Assembly: GCA_944388795.1 (NCBI GenBank)
Contig: CALXKD010000011.1
Location: 1-42,083 of the forward strand
Reading direction: 5' to 3'
Length of the DNA: 42,083 nt
DNA from: an uncultured Clostridia bacterium
GTDB taxonomy: Bacteria > Bacillota > Clostridia > TANB77 > CAG-508
Under the pieces are notes generated by a model. That model was given only the letters and a program-made list of their open reading frames with translations, was not told where the DNA came from and searched no databases. Within the stretch, counting starts at the first letter, position 1, and the number at the start of each line of letters is the position of its first letter. This document shows, one piece after another, positions 16,950 through 25,616 of this stretch. The position numbers and the translations under genes were made by a program.

Positions 16950-17858
16950 ATGCATCAAAAACAAATGGTATCTACTAAAGAAAAAAGAAAACTATTATCC
17001 CCCAAATTAGATGTCATATTTCAAGCTTTATTTGGAGAAGTAGGAAGTGAGAGAATCACGAAGAAGTTTCTAGAAGTCATATTAGATAAAAAATTAGAGG
17101 AGGTGGATTTAAGTAGAAATATTGTATTAAGAAGAGAAAATTTAGAGGATAAAATGCGAGTATTAGATGTATTTGTGAAAATTAATCAGGAAGAATATTG
17201 TAATGTGGAAATGCAAATAATAGAAAAAGATAAATTAATCGAAAGAATATTATATTATTGGTCAAGAATATATGGAAGGAATTTAAAGAGTAGTCAAGAT
17301 TATATAGAATTAAAAAAGACCATAGGAGTACTGATTGTAAATTTTGAAATAAAGAAATTAAAAGAATTAGGATATCATAGCAAATGGAAGATAATAGAAG
17401 AAGAAAAGAGAAAACTAATCTTGACAGAAGACTTAGAGATACATATAATAGAAATACCAAAGATATATAATATTAAAGAGAAAGAACAAGAGGAAGAATT
17501 GGTAAAATGGATAAATTTCATAGAAAATCCAGAGAGTAAGAAGGTGGAAGAATATATGAAAGAAAATAAAGAGCTGAAAGAGGCAAAAGAAAAGTTAGAA
17601 GTGATGAGTGAAGATGAGAAAATGCAAATTTTGGCAGAATTAAGATTAAAAGCCATTAGAGATGAAAAAGCAGTGGAAAGATTTGGATATAATCAAGGAA
17701 TGGAAAATGGAATAGAAAAAGGAATTAAACAAGGAAAGAAGGCAGGAAAAATAGAGGGGATTAAAGAAATGGCAAAAAAAATGAAAGAAGAGGGCATTGA
17801 TATAGAAACTATACAAAAAATAACGAATTTAACAGAAGAAGAAATTAATTCATTATAA
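16950..17858 (+). CDS. Rpn family recombination-promoting nuclease / putative transposase (PD-(D/E)xK)
   Basis: 302 residues. The N-terminal LLSPKLDVIFQALFGE, the nuclease-core strand MRVLDVFVKINQEEYCNVEMQI (Asp, then Glu-x-Gln) and the helical C-terminus rich in Lys/Glu with EGIDIETIQKITNLTEEEI at its end are typical of Rpn/PDDEXK_2 proteins. GGGAGG precedes ATG 16950. An in-frame ATG at residue 203 (17556) with AAGGTGG 8 bases upstream could start a separate C-terminal product; the paralogue at 36864 has a Met at the same residue. In E. coli, Rpn proteins act as DNA nucleases with an intragenic inhibitor; extending that here is inference. It lies 19 bases ahead of the next gene. Confidence 0.85.
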   Translation: MHQKQMVSTKEKRKLLSPKLDVIFQALFGEVGSERITKKFLEVILDKKLEEVDLSRNIVLRRENLEDKMRVLDVFVKINQEEYCNVEMQIIEKDKLIERILYYWSRIYGRNLKSSQDYIELKKTIGVLIVNFEIKKLKELGYHSKWKIIEEEKRKLILTEDLEIHIIEIPKIYNIKEKEQEEELVKWINFIENPESKKVEEYMKENKELKEAKEKLEVMSEDEKMQILAELRLKAIRDEKAVERFGYNQGMENGIEKGIKQGKKAGKIEGIKEMAKKMKEEGIDIETIQKITNLTEEEINSL

Positions 17859-17877
17859 AGTTGGATAGGAGTAGGAT

Positions 17878-19458
17878 ATGAAATCTAATATTTTTAAATA
17901 TATATTTATCATATTTGTAATTATTATTGTGATTGTAGCATTTTTTGTTATCAGAAATAATGAAAATGAACAACAAGCAGAAGAAGACACATCTGCAAAT
18001 ACAAATGAAGAAATCGTAAGAGAAATCAGATTAGGAATGGCACAATGTGATACATTAAACCCATTATTAACAACGAATAAAAATGTTCAAGATATTACAA
18101 AATTAGTATATGAACCATTAGTAGATATATCATCAGATTATAAAGCAACACCAGCTTTAGCAACGGAATGGGCCAAACAAGATGCAACAACATATATTAT
18201 TAAATTAAGAGAAAATGTCAAATGGTCAAATGGAGAAAGATTTACATCAGCAGATGTGCAATTTACTTATGATAAATTAAAAGAGAATTCATCTATATAT
18301 TCAAGTAATCTTGCACATGTAACGATGTTGGAAATTGTAGATGATTATACGGTAAAAATGTATTTAGATCAAGAAGTTCCGTTTTTTGAATATTACCTAA
18401 CATTCCCAATATTATCTAAAACATTTTATGATACACAGGATTATTATAATACTGGTATTGTACCAGTAGGAACAGGAAAATATAAAGTAGATAGTGTGCA
18501 GGAAAATTATATAACCTTTACAAAAAATACAAACTGGTGGGATAGAGATACAGAATTATCTATAGAAAAAATCAATGTGAATGTTTATGATTCAGTAGGG
18601 GAATTATATAATGCTTTTAAATTAGGAAATGTTGATTTGGTAAGTACAAGTAATACCAATATACAAGAATATATTGGAACAATTGGATATAGTACAAAAG
18701 AAATAAAGGGAAGAGAACATGATTTTATTGTTCTAAATACACAAAATGAATTATTGGCAAATCAAGAAGTTAGAAAAGCAATTTCATATTCAATAGATAA
18801 GAATAATATTGTCTCAAATGTTTTTCAGAATAAGTATTATACTTCTAGTTTTCCTTTAGACTATGGTTCATGGGTATACCAAGAGCAAGATGCAAGTTCT
18901 GGATATAATCCTGAACAAGCAAATCAATTATTATCAGAAAATGGATGGAGTTATAGAAGTGGAACATGGCAAAAAACAATCAATCGTAGAACAAGAAGAA
19001 TTGAATTGAATTTAATTGTAAAAGCATCCAATAGTACACAAATATCTGTGGCTGAAAATATAAAAACACAATTAGCAAATCAAGGAATTATTATTAATAT
19101 TCAACAATATTCTGATGAACAATACAATATTGCAATTCAAAATAAATCTTATGATATGATTTTATGTAGTATGAATTTATCTCCAGATCCAGATATGTCA
19201 TTATTTTTTGGAGAGGGGAATTTAGCGAATTATACAAACGAAGAGGTTACCAATTTAATGAATGAAGTAAAAAATACAACAGATGAAGAAACAATAAAAA
19301 ATGAATATGCAAGACTAGCAGAAATTTATAAAACAGATATACCATATATTAGTTTATATACAAATAAATATACAATTGCATATAATACAGAATTAGTAGG
19401 AGAAATGAATTCTAACTGGTTTAATCCATTTACTGGAATAGAAACCTGGTATAAATAA
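17878..19458 (+). CDS. Peptide/oligopeptide ABC transporter substrate-binding protein (SBP family 5)
   Basis: 526 residues. After an N-terminal membrane segment (about residues 6-25, no lipobox Cys) comes the bipartite periplasmic-type binding fold: LNPLLTTNKNVQDITKLVYEPLV, TYIIKLRENVKWSNGERFTSADVQFTYD (given as landmarks in sequence) and QEVRKAISYSIDKNNIV, all hallmarks of DppA/OppA. It is not linked to permease or ATPase genes here, so it may be an orphan receptor or serve a transporter elsewhere. Anchoring by an uncleaved helix instead of a lipid is a little unusual. Confidence 0.9.
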   Translation: MKSNIFKYIFIIFVIIIVIVAFFVIRNNENEQQAEEDTSANTNEEIVREIRLGMAQCDTLNPLLTTNKNVQDITKLVYEPLVDISSDYKATPALATEWAKQDATTYIIKLRENVKWSNGERFTSADVQFTYDKLKENSSIYSSNLAHVTMLEIVDDYTVKMYLDQEVPFFEYYLTFPILSKTFYDTQDYYNTGIVPVGTGKYKVDSVQENYITFTKNTNWWDRDTELSIEKINVNVYDSVGELYNAFKLGNVDLVSTSNTNIQEYIGTIGYSTKEIKGREHDFIVLNTQNELLANQEVRKAISYSIDKNNIVSNVFQNKYYTSSFPLDYGSWVYQEQDASSGYNPEQANQLLSENGWSYRSGTWQKTINRRTRRIELNLIVKASNSTQISVAENIKTQLANQGIIINIQQYSDEQYNIAIQNKSYDMILCSMNLSPDPDMSLFFGEGNLANYTNEEVTNLMNEVKNTTDEETIKNEYARLAEIYKTDIPYISLYTNKYTIAYNTELVGEMNSNWFNPFTGIETWYK

Positions 19459-19485
19459 TTAAAATAAAAAAATTTAAAATAAGTA

Positions 19486-19513
19486 TTGACAAAACAAATT
19501 TTTGATATATAAT
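19486..19513 (+). promoter_or_regulatory. recA promoter
   Basis: TTGACA (19486-19491), 16 bases, TATAAT (19508-19513): a near-perfect sigma-A promoter. I see no clear LexA-type box next to it. Confidence 0.85.
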
Positions 19514-19555
19514 AACAATATCAAACAAAAGTTCAAATAAATGAGGAGGAAAATT

Positions 19556-20611
19556 ATGAGTGAGAATGCGGAAAAAAAGAAAGCGCTAGAAGCAGCAATG
19601 AGTCAAATAGAAAAACAATTTGGTAAAGGTTCTGTTATGAAATTAGGAGAATTTAAAGCCATGGAGATAGAAGCAATTCCAACAGGTGCTTTAAGCCTAG
19701 ATATTGCATTAGGAATAGGCGGTGTACCTAGAGGAAGAATTATAGAAGTATTTGGACCAGAATCTTCTGGTAAAACAACATTAGCTTTACACATTGTAGC
19801 AGAAGCACAAAAAATGGGAGGAGAAGCAGCTTTTATTGATGCAGAACATGCATTAGATCCTGTTTATGCTAAAAAATTAGGTGTAGATATTGATAATTTA
19901 ATTGTATCTCAACCAGATACAGGAGAACAGGCATTAGAAATTACAGAAAGCTTAGTGAGAAGTGGTGCATTAGATGTTATTGTTGTAGACTCTGTAGCAG
20001 CATTAGTTCCAAAAGCAGAAATTGATGGTGATATGGGAGATTCTCATATGGGATTACAAGCAAGACTTATGTCACAAGCTTTAAGAAAATTAGCAGGAGC
20101 AATTAATAAATCAAAAACAGTATTAATTTTTATTAACCAATTGAGAGAAAAAATAGGGGTTATGTTTGGAAATCCAGAAACAACAACTGGTGGTAGAGCA
20201 TTAAAATTCTATGCATCTGTTAGAATGGATATTCGTAAAATAGAAAATATCAAACAAGATGGAGAAGTAAAAGGAAACAGAGTTAGAGTAAAAGTTATCA
20301 AAAATAAGGTAGCACCACCATTTAGAGAGGCTGAATTTGATATCGTATATGGTCAAGGAATTTCTAAAGAGGGTAATATTTTAGATATGGCGGTTAATTT
20401 AGATATTGTAGAAAAAGCAGGTTCTTGGTTTAGCTATAATGGAGAAAGAATTGGACAAGGAAGAGAAAATGTTAAAAAATATTTAAAAGAAAATCCAAAG
20501 GTATTAGAAGAAATTGAAGGAAAAGTAAGACAAGATTTTGAAAAAGTATTTGAAGAAAGTCTAGGAGAAGAATTACCTGAAATTGATATGGATGATGAAG
20601 AAGAGGAATAA
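19556..20611 (+). CDS. recA: Recombinase A
   Basis: 351 residues. ATG 19556 is chosen for AGGAGG at 19544-19549; an ATG at 19541 overlaps that site. Walker [10 protein letters not shown], the [10 protein letters not shown] region, [10 protein letters not shown], the L2-loop stretch [16 protein letters not shown] and an acidic tail ([10 protein letters not shown]) are all present. It forms filaments on single-stranded DNA for homologous recombination and SOS induction. Its regulator recX lies about 1.4 kb downstream. Confidence 0.98.
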   Translation: MSENAEKKKALEAAMSQIEKQFGKGSVMKLGEFKAMEIEAIPTGALSLDIALGIGGVPRGRIIEVFGPESSGKTTLALHIVAEAQKMGGEAAFIDAEHALDPVYAKKLGVDIDNLIVSQPDTGEQALEITESLVRSGALDVIVVDSVAALVPKAEIDGDMGDSHMGLQARLMSQALRKLAGAINKSKTVLIFINQLREKIGVMFGNPETTTGGRALKFYASVRMDIRKIENIKQDGEVKGNRVRVKVIKNKVAPPFREAEFDIVYGQGISKEGNILDMAVNLDIVEKAGSWFSYNGERIGQGRENVKKYLKENPKVLEEIEGKVRQDFEKVFEESLGEELPEIDMDDEEEE

Positions 20612-20628
20612 GAAATATATAAAATTAT

Positions 20629-20655
20629 AAAAGGGATACAAAAAGTATCTCTTTT
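20629..20655 (+). terminator. Terminator after recA
   Basis: 11-bp stem AAAAGGGATAC (20629-20639) with GTATCTCTTTT (20645-20655), 5-base loop. Confidence 0.85.
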
Positions 20656-20708
20656 ATTGATATTTTAAAATCTTTATAGTAAAATATAAAAAATAGAGGA
20701 GTAAAGTC

Positions 20709-21180
20709 ATGAAAGAAAGATATAGAACCCTATCAGCAGTTATGTTAATGTTGATTAGAGAAAACAACGGAAAAGAAGAAATTTTGTTACAAAAAAGAAA
20801 AAATACTGGATATATGGATGGGCATTGGGATTGTTCAGCAAGCCGGACATGTCGAAAATATGGAAAGTATGAAAATGGCAATGCAAAGAGAAGCAAAAGA
20901 AGAATTATGTATTGATATTGATATAAATGATTTAGAGTTTGTTTCATTGATTCATAAGATTAATGGAATTGATACAATCTACTATAATGGCTATTTTAAA
21001 GCAACCAAATGGAAGGGAGAGCCAAAGGTTGGGGAGCCTAATAAGAATGAAGAAATAAAATGGTTTGATATTCATCATATTCCAGAAAACTTGGTGGATG
21101 ATAGAAAAGAAGCTATTAAAGACTATATAGAGAAAATACCATATAGTGAATTTGGATGGGAAGAAAGAAAACAAAGGTAA
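20709..21180 (+). CDS. Nudix hydrolase, read with a +1 shift at 20844
   Basis: 156 residues after recoding. The N-terminal half (LSAVMLMLIREN ... ILLQKRKNTGYMDGHWDCSAS) is a Nudix beta core. CGG at 20844 then leads the zero frame into a nonsense tail ending at a TAG at 20913. Skipping the C yields GHVENMESMKMAMQREAKEE, a perfect Nudix box (G-x5-E-x7-R-E-x2-E-E) in which the first Gly is encoded by the very GGA of the shift. The remainder (EEIKWFDIHHIPENLV) is typical for NUDIX NTP or nucleotide-sugar hydrolases. GAGGAG precedes ATG 20709. The substrate is not predictable. The HAD gene starts 11 bases after its stop. Confidence 0.88.
20844..20847 (+). other. Putative +1 recoding site CGG-A in the Nudix gene
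   Basis: Zero frame: TCA GCA AGC CGG ACA TGT. Dropping the C: TCA GCA AGC GGA CAT GTC, which encodes the Nudix-box Gly and His-Val. Here Gly is the expected residue, which favours reading of GGA over insertion of Arg. Confidence 0.75.
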
Positions 21181-21191
21181 AGGTGAAGAAT

Positions 21192-22064
21192 ATGATACAA
21201 TTACTCGCAAGTGATTTAGATGGAACAATCATATATAATCATGAAATAACAAAAGAAGATTTAGAAGCAGTAAAACAATTGAAGCAGACAGATGTTAAGT
21301 TTGTAGTTTGTACAGGAAAAACATATGCAATGACAAAGGATGTATGTAATATATTAGAGCCGGCATATGGAATTTTTGGAAATGGAGCACAGGTTATCAA
21401 TTTACAAACAGGAGAAGAAATTATTAGAAATAGTATTACAAATACACAAGTAATTGATTGTCTAGAAATTGCTAAAAAGCATAACTTACATGTACATATT
21501 TATACAGATAATAAAATTATTGCACAAGAAAGCTTAAAATATATGGCATATAGAAATTATGTGCTATATAAAGATCAAGTGCAATTTGATGTTGTAGATT
21601 CTATGAAAACCTATATAAAGAAACAAAATCCTAATATCTTAAAATTCATTCTATCAGGAGAAAAAGATTTAAGAAAAGTAAAAAAAGAAATTGAAGCAAA
21701 AGAAAATGTAACGGCAATACAAATAAAGAAATATGGAGAATATAGAGATAAAATTGTAGATAGAGAATATGAGTATCTAGATATTGTTCCCAAAGATGTG
21801 ACAAAATATCAAGCATTAAAACAACTAAGTCTGTATTTAAAGATACCTTTTGCAAATATTATGGCAATAGGAGATAACATTAATGATATAGAAATGATAA
21901 AATATGCAGGGATAGGGGTAGCAATTGGTGGTAGCTATGAAGAGGTACAGAAAGTAGCCTCTTATGTAACAAGAAACACAGTTAAAACAGGAGGATTTGC
22001 AGAGGCTGTGTCTAAATTTATAAAAGAAAAAAGGAGTGAACATGTATACAGTAGAAGAATTTGA
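21192..22064 (+). CDS. HAD-superfamily phosphatase, Cof type
   Basis: 290 residues. ATG 21192 follows AAAGGTG; upstream in-frame codons from 21156 belong to the end of the Nudix gene. DLDGTIIYN gives the nucleophile and acid/base Asp pair, FVVCTGKTY the second motif, and GDNINDIEMIKYAGIGVAIG the metal-binding Asp motif of Cof-like (IIB cap) phosphatases that act on sugar phosphates or flavin precursors. Overlaps recX by 23 bases, so the two are translated from one message. Confidence 0.93.
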   Translation: MIQLLASDLDGTIIYNHEITKEDLEAVKQLKQTDVKFVVCTGKTYAMTKDVCNILEPAYGIFGNGAQVINLQTGEEIIRNSITNTQVIDCLEIAKKHNLHVHIYTDNKIIAQESLKYMAYRNYVLYKDQVQFDVVDSMKTYIKKQNPNILKFILSGEKDLRKVKKEIEAKENVTAIQIKKYGEYRDKIVDREYEYLDIVPKDVTKYQALKQLSLYLKIPFANIMAIGDNINDIEMIKYAGIGVAIGGSYEEVQKVASYVTRNTVKTGGFAEAVSKFIKEKRSEHVYSRRI

Positions 22065-22488
22065 TAAAGAAAAAACAAAAGTATTAAAATATGTGTTATA
22101 TAAAAAAAGAAGTGAAAATGAAATTAGAAGAAAATTCGAAAATGAGATAGAAGAAAATTTACTAGAAGATATAATAGAATATCTTAAAGAGGCAAAATAT
22201 ATAGATGATAAAGAATATATTAGAAAAACAGTTAATAATTTTATGGCCTTAAAAAATCTATCAATTCGTGAGATAGAATATAAGTTATATAGTAAAGGAA
22301 TAAAAAAAGAAGATATAGAAGAGTATATTTATCAAAATAAAGAAGAACTAAAGCAATATGAAATAAAATCTGCAAGAAATATAGCGAACAAAAAGGTAAG
22401 CTCATTAGAATTAGAAGAAATAAAACAATATCTAATGAAAAAGGGATATAAAAGAGAAAATATCGATATAGCAATGGAAGATATATAA
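22042..22488 (+). CDS. recX: RecX, regulator of RecA
   Basis: 148 residues from ATG 22042 (AAGGAG at 22031-22036). Three tandem three-helix repeats are visible (LKYVLYKKRSENEIRRKF, YIRKTVNNFMALKNLSIREIEYKL, and IKQYLMKKGYKRENIDIAM), as in RecX, which binds within the RecA filament groove. Found near recA in many Firmicutes. The 18 bases to scpA hold only its ribosome site. Confidence 0.9.
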   Translation: MYTVEEFDKEKTKVLKYVLYKKRSENEIRRKFENEIEENLLEDIIEYLKEAKYIDDKEYIRKTVNNFMALKNLSIREIEYKLYSKGIKKEDIEEYIYQNKEELKQYEIKSARNIANKKVSSLELEEIKQYLMKKGYKRENIDIAMEDI

Positions 22489-22505
22489 AAAGAGGAGAAA
22501 GATAC

Positions 22506-23255
22506 ATGTCAATTTTAACATTAGAAACTAAAAAATATGCAATAAAAATAGAGAACTTTGAGGGTCCTCTTGATTTATTATGTCATTTAATTGAAAAAAA
22601 TAAAATGAATATTTATGATATTCATTTAAATGAAATAACAGATCAATACATACAATATTTAAATGAAATGGAAAAAATGAATTTAGAAATTGCCAGTGAA
22701 TTTGTTGTAATGGCATCTACTTTGTTATACTTAAAATCAAAAAGTTTACTTCCAAAACAAGAAGAAGAGGAGGAGGAATTAACAGAAGAAGAATTAATTA
22801 GAAGAATTATTGAATACAAAAAGTTTAAAGAAATTAGTAAAGTCTTAAAGCAAAATTATATAGAAAATGGAAATCAATATTATAAAGGACCAGAAAATAT
22901 AAAACTTCCAAAACAAAAATTAGAAAAGGATTATGATAATACAGTTATTCCGAATATGTATAAAGAATTAATGGAAAGAAATCGTGTAAAAATCAATCAA
23001 AATGCTAAAAATATTGAAAAAATTGCATTAGTAGAAAATTATACAGTAGCAAGTAAAGTAAAAGAAATGTTTAAAGTATTAGTGAAGCAAAAACGATTTG
23101 TATTTAATAAATTATTCTCATTAAATAAACACAATAAACAAGAAGTGGTAACGGCATTTAGCGGATTATTGGAAATGTCAAGAAGAAAAAAAGTAGAAAC
23201 CACACAAGAAAAACTATTTGGGGATATCACTGTTGAGAAAACAAAAAGAGCATAG
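22506..23255 (+). CDS. scpA: Segregation and condensation protein A
   Basis: 249 residues. The start YAIKIENFEGPLDLLCHLIEKNKMNIYDI is the hallmark of the ScpA kleisin N-terminus that binds the SMC neck, and the C-terminal VTAFSGLLEMSRRKKVETTQEKLFGDI is its winged helix for the SMC cap. GAGGAG precedes the ATG. The usual partner scpB is not next to it; the DUF2953-like gene follows directly. Confidence 0.96.
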   Translation: MSILTLETKKYAIKIENFEGPLDLLCHLIEKNKMNIYDIHLNEITDQYIQYLNEMEKMNLEIASEFVVMASTLLYLKSKSLLPKQEEEEEELTEEELIRRIIEYKKFKEISKVLKQNYIENGNQYYKGPENIKLPKQKLEKDYDNTVIPNMYKELMERNRVKINQNAKNIEKIALVENYTVASKVKEMFKVLVKQKRFVFNKLFSLNKHNKQEVVTAFSGLLEMSRRKKVETTQEKLFGDITVEKTKRA

Positions 23256-23320
23256 AATGTTTAAAATGTGAAAAAAAGGAAAAACTAATAAAAATTGCTT
23301 TATAAAAGGAGGCAACTATA

Positions 23321-23959
23321 TTGGTTTTTCTTTTTATTTTACTTATTATTCTTATAGTCACACTTATCATTATAACATCAAAAATAGAAATAAAAATCAT
23401 AAATCTAGTAATACAGTCACAAAGAGAAAATCATATTGAAGATGGATATGAGATAATTTTAAAATTGAATATACTAGGAAATATACCGATAATAAAATTT
23501 ACAATGACAAAACCAAAATTAAAGAAAATACAAAATACTTTAAAAATGAAGGAAAAGATAAAAAAGTTAGAAAAGGATATATGGGATAACAGAAATAAAA
23601 TAGATGTTAATTTTGTGGAGATCATGAAAGCGGTAAGTAAAGGTATTCATATTGAAGATTTAAATATAAGAACGACAGTAGGAACAGAAAATGCATTTCT
23701 AACCGCTATATTAGTTGCTATTTTTTCAAGTATATTCTCAATAGGGATTTCGAGATTGTCTGCAAAAGAAGATAGGGTAAAATATAAAATAGAACCGATA
23801 TATATGAACCAGAATTTTATAAAAATTGCAATTTCTGGTATATTTCAAATAAAAGTGATACATATTATAAATATCATATATGTATTTAATAAAAAAGGAG
23901 GAATGAAAAATCATGAGCGAACATCCAATAGAAGGTCTTATGACTACAGCTATGAATAG
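23321..23959 (+). CDS. DUF2953-like membrane protein
   Basis: 212 residues from a TTG start with AAAGGAGG 8 bases upstream. An N-terminal helix (LFILLIILIVTLIIITS), a basic middle (KLKKIQNTLKMKEKIKKLEKD) and a second hydrophobic region (TAILVAIFSSIFSIGIS) fit DUF2953 proteins, which in Clostridia commonly sit between scp genes and ytfJ. Function unknown. Its 3' end overlaps ytfJ by 47 bases and contains the ytfJ ribosome site; the family normally ends near YVFNKKGG, so the last 20 residues are an extension in the overlap. Confidence 0.72.
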   Translation: MVFLFILLIILIVTLIIITSKIEIKIINLVIQSQRENHIEDGYEIILKLNILGNIPIIKFTMTKPKLKKIQNTLKMKEKIKKLEKDIWDNRNKIDVNFVEIMKAVSKGIHIEDLNIRTTVGTENAFLTAILVAIFSSIFSIGISRLSAKEDRVKYKIEPIYMNQNFIKIAISGIFQIKVIHIINIIYVFNKKGGMKNHERTSNRRSYDYSYE

Positions 23960-24521
23960 TATTCAAGATATGATAGATGTCAATACCATTATAGGAGAGC
24001 CAATTGAAACTTCTAATAATATTGTCATTATACCAATATCAAAAGTATCCTTTGGATTTGCGGCAGGAGGAAGTGAATTTAAAGGAGAAACAGTTGATGA
24101 GTATAGGAAAAAAGAAAAAGAAGAAGAGGTACAATATAGATTACCATTTGGAGGTGGTTCAGGAGCAGGTGTTACCATTAATCCAATTGCATTTTTGGTT
24201 ATCCAAGGAGAAAATGTAAAACTAATGCCAGTAAATTATAGCTCTTCAATAGACAAGCTTTTAGACTATATCCCAGATTTATTAGATAAAACAAATCATA
24301 TGATAAATAAATGTATGCAAAAATCAAAAGGAAGTATAAAGGAAGAAACAAAAGATAGGGAACAGAAGAAATCAGAAAAAGTAAAATTGGATAAAAATAG
24401 AATCGAGGAGGATTTAGAGGAAGGTAGACATATAAAGGAAAAAATTGAGAAAACTAAAAAACCAGTAGAAGAAGAAATTACGTATGAGTATGAATATGAT
24501 GAAACTTTAGATGATGAATAA
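23913..24521 (+). CDS. ytfJ: Spore protein YtfJ / GerW family
   Basis: 202 residues. The first 125 are the conserved YtfJ core (MTTAMNSIQDMIDVNTIIGEPIE, PISKVSFGFAAGGSEF, FGGGSGAGVTINPIAFLVI). GerW-type proteins affect spore germination. A charged 75-residue tail (Lys/Glu-rich, ending YEYEYDETLDDE) is longer than usual and looks disordered. AAAGGAGG precedes ATG 23913. It is followed by the 39-bp inverted repeat and then spoIIAA. Confidence 0.93.
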   Translation: MSEHPIEGLMTTAMNSIQDMIDVNTIIGEPIETSNNIVIIPISKVSFGFAAGGSEFKGETVDEYRKKEKEEEVQYRLPFGGGSGAGVTINPIAFLVIQGENVKLMPVNYSSSIDKLLDYIPDLLDKTNHMINKCMQKSKGSIKEETKDREQKKSEKVKLDKNRIEEDLEEGRHIKEKIEKTKKPVEEEITYEYEYDETLDDE

Positions 24522-24528
24522 TTGTGTC

Positions 24529-24625
24529 CAATTGGGGACGTTTCTGTTTGGGACATTTTTATGTAAATTTAAGAAGTGAAAATAGTTTTACATAAAAATG
24601 TCCCAAACAGAAATGTCCCCAATTG
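24529..24625. repeat. Large palindromic repeat (39-bp arms), REP-like
   Basis: Arms 24529-24567 and 24587-24625 are inverted copies with one mismatch, separated by 19 bases. Each arm holds CAATTGGGGAC, CTGTTTGGGACA and TTTTATGTAAA. The GGGAC pairs are unlike the local AT-rich sequence. A nearly identical single arm lies at 7101-7127. It could fold into a very stable hairpin or cruciform between ytfJ and spoIIAA. It resembles dispersed palindromes moved by REP-associated transposases, but no such gene is in the window. Confidence 0.85.
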
Positions 24626-24676
24626 AGCTTTGTCGAAAACTTCTTATAAAACGACAAAACTTCTTATATTTCACTC

Positions 24677-24705
24677 TTGGAAAATATTGGAAAAGAGAAT
24701 ATAAT
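24677..24705 (+). promoter_or_regulatory. Promoter of the spoIIA operon
   Basis: TTGGAA (24677-24682), 17 bases, TATAAT (24700-24705), 27 bases before the spoIIAA start. spoIIA operons are sigma-H-dependent in B. subtilis, and GGAAAAT ... GAATAT within the same stretch loosely fits sigma-H boxes, so either holoenzyme may use it. Confidence 0.6.
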
Positions 24706-24732
24706 ACAAGAAGAAATTTAAAGGAGGCTATA

Positions 24733-25053
24733 ATGGAATCAAAATTTTATGAAAAGGACAAGTTATTAATTTTTAAAATAACAGATGAAATTGATGATTT
24801 TAGTGTTCAAAAGATAAGAAGGAGGGCGGATTATGAAATTGAAAGATATATGCCTAAAAAAGTTGTATTTGATTTTAATTGTGTTACATTCATGGATAGC
24901 GCAGGGATAGGATTGATTATCGGAAGGTATAAGTTTGTAAAAATGCTAGGAGGAACAGTTGCACTTGCTAATCTAACAAACAGTATTAAAAAAATTTTTG
25001 AAATGAGTGGAATATTACGACTAATACCTATTACAGATTTAAAAGTTTCATAA
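24733..25053 (+). CDS. spoIIAA: Anti-sigma-F factor antagonist
   Basis: 106 residues from ATG 24733 with AAGGAGG at 24721-24727. An upstream in-frame ATG at 24598 lies inside the palindromic repeat and is not a credible start. STAS fold with the phosphorylation motif FMDSAGIGLIIGRY; Ser56 is the residue expected to be phosphorylated by SpoIIAB. Unphosphorylated SpoIIAA frees SigF in the forespore. First gene of the spoIIA operon. Confidence 0.96.
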   Translation: MESKFYEKDKLLIFKITDEIDDFSVQKIRRRADYEIERYMPKKVVFDFNCVTFMDSAGIGLIIGRYKFVKMLGGTVALANLTNSIKKIFEMSGILRLIPITDLKVS

Positions 25054-25124
25054 GTATTATAAAAATACGGGGATTTATAGGCATACCTTAAAAAAACCTA
25101 AATATATATTAAAAGGAAAAGAAG

Positions 25125-25607
25125 ATGAAAAGTGAAATTGAAAATGAAATGAAATTAGAATTTGTTAGTAAATCCGCAAATGAAGCATTTGCAAGAATTA
25201 CAGTTGCAGCTTTTGCATCTCAATTAGATCCAACAATTGAAGAATTAGCAGATATAAAAACAGCAGTTTCTGAGGCTGTTACAAATTGTATTATTCATGG
25301 ATATGATAAAAAACAAGGTATTGTTAAAATATTTGCTAGGCTAACAGAAAATGAAATTATTTTGGAAATATCTGATAAAGGAAAAGGAATAGAAAATGTG
25401 GATATAGCAAAAGAACCATTGTATACAACAAAACCGAATTTAGAAAGGTCTGGAATGGGATTTACCATTATGGAGAGTTTTATGGACAGAGTAGATGTGG
25501 AATCTGTTGTAGGGTTAGGAACAAAAGTAACGATGAGTAAAGTTATAAAAAATAAAATGGAAAATGAGGAAACAGATGATGAATTTGAAATGATTACAAA
25601 AGAATAG
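25125..25607 (+). CDS. spoIIAB: Anti-sigma-F factor / serine kinase
   Basis: 160 residues with the GHKL kinase boxes: N box [12 protein letters not shown]1 [12 protein letters not shown]2 [11 protein letters not shown]. It binds SigF and phosphorylates SpoIIAA. The C-terminus carries an acidic extension ([15 protein letters not shown]) beyond the usual 140-145 residues. AAAGGA precedes ATG 25125. Its end lies 9 bases from sigF. Confidence 0.96.
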   Translation: MKSEIENEMKLEFVSKSANEAFARITVAAFASQLDPTIEELADIKTAVSEAVTNCIIHGYDKKQGIVKIFARLTENEIILEISDKGKGIENVDIAKEPLYTTKPNLERSGMGFTIMESFMDRVDVESVVGLGTKVTMSKVIKNKMENEETDDEFEMITKE

Positions 25608-25616
25608 AGGTAGGCT

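Noticed and set aside
22506..23330. scpB next to scpA
   Set aside because: Expected from gene order in many Firmicutes, but the following gene is a DUF2953-like membrane protein; no winged-helix ScpB sequence is present.
24598..25053. Longer spoIIAA starting at ATG 24598
   Set aside because: That ATG lies in the right arm of the palindromic repeat, has no ribosome site and adds residues foreign to the family. ATG 24733 has AAGGAGG.
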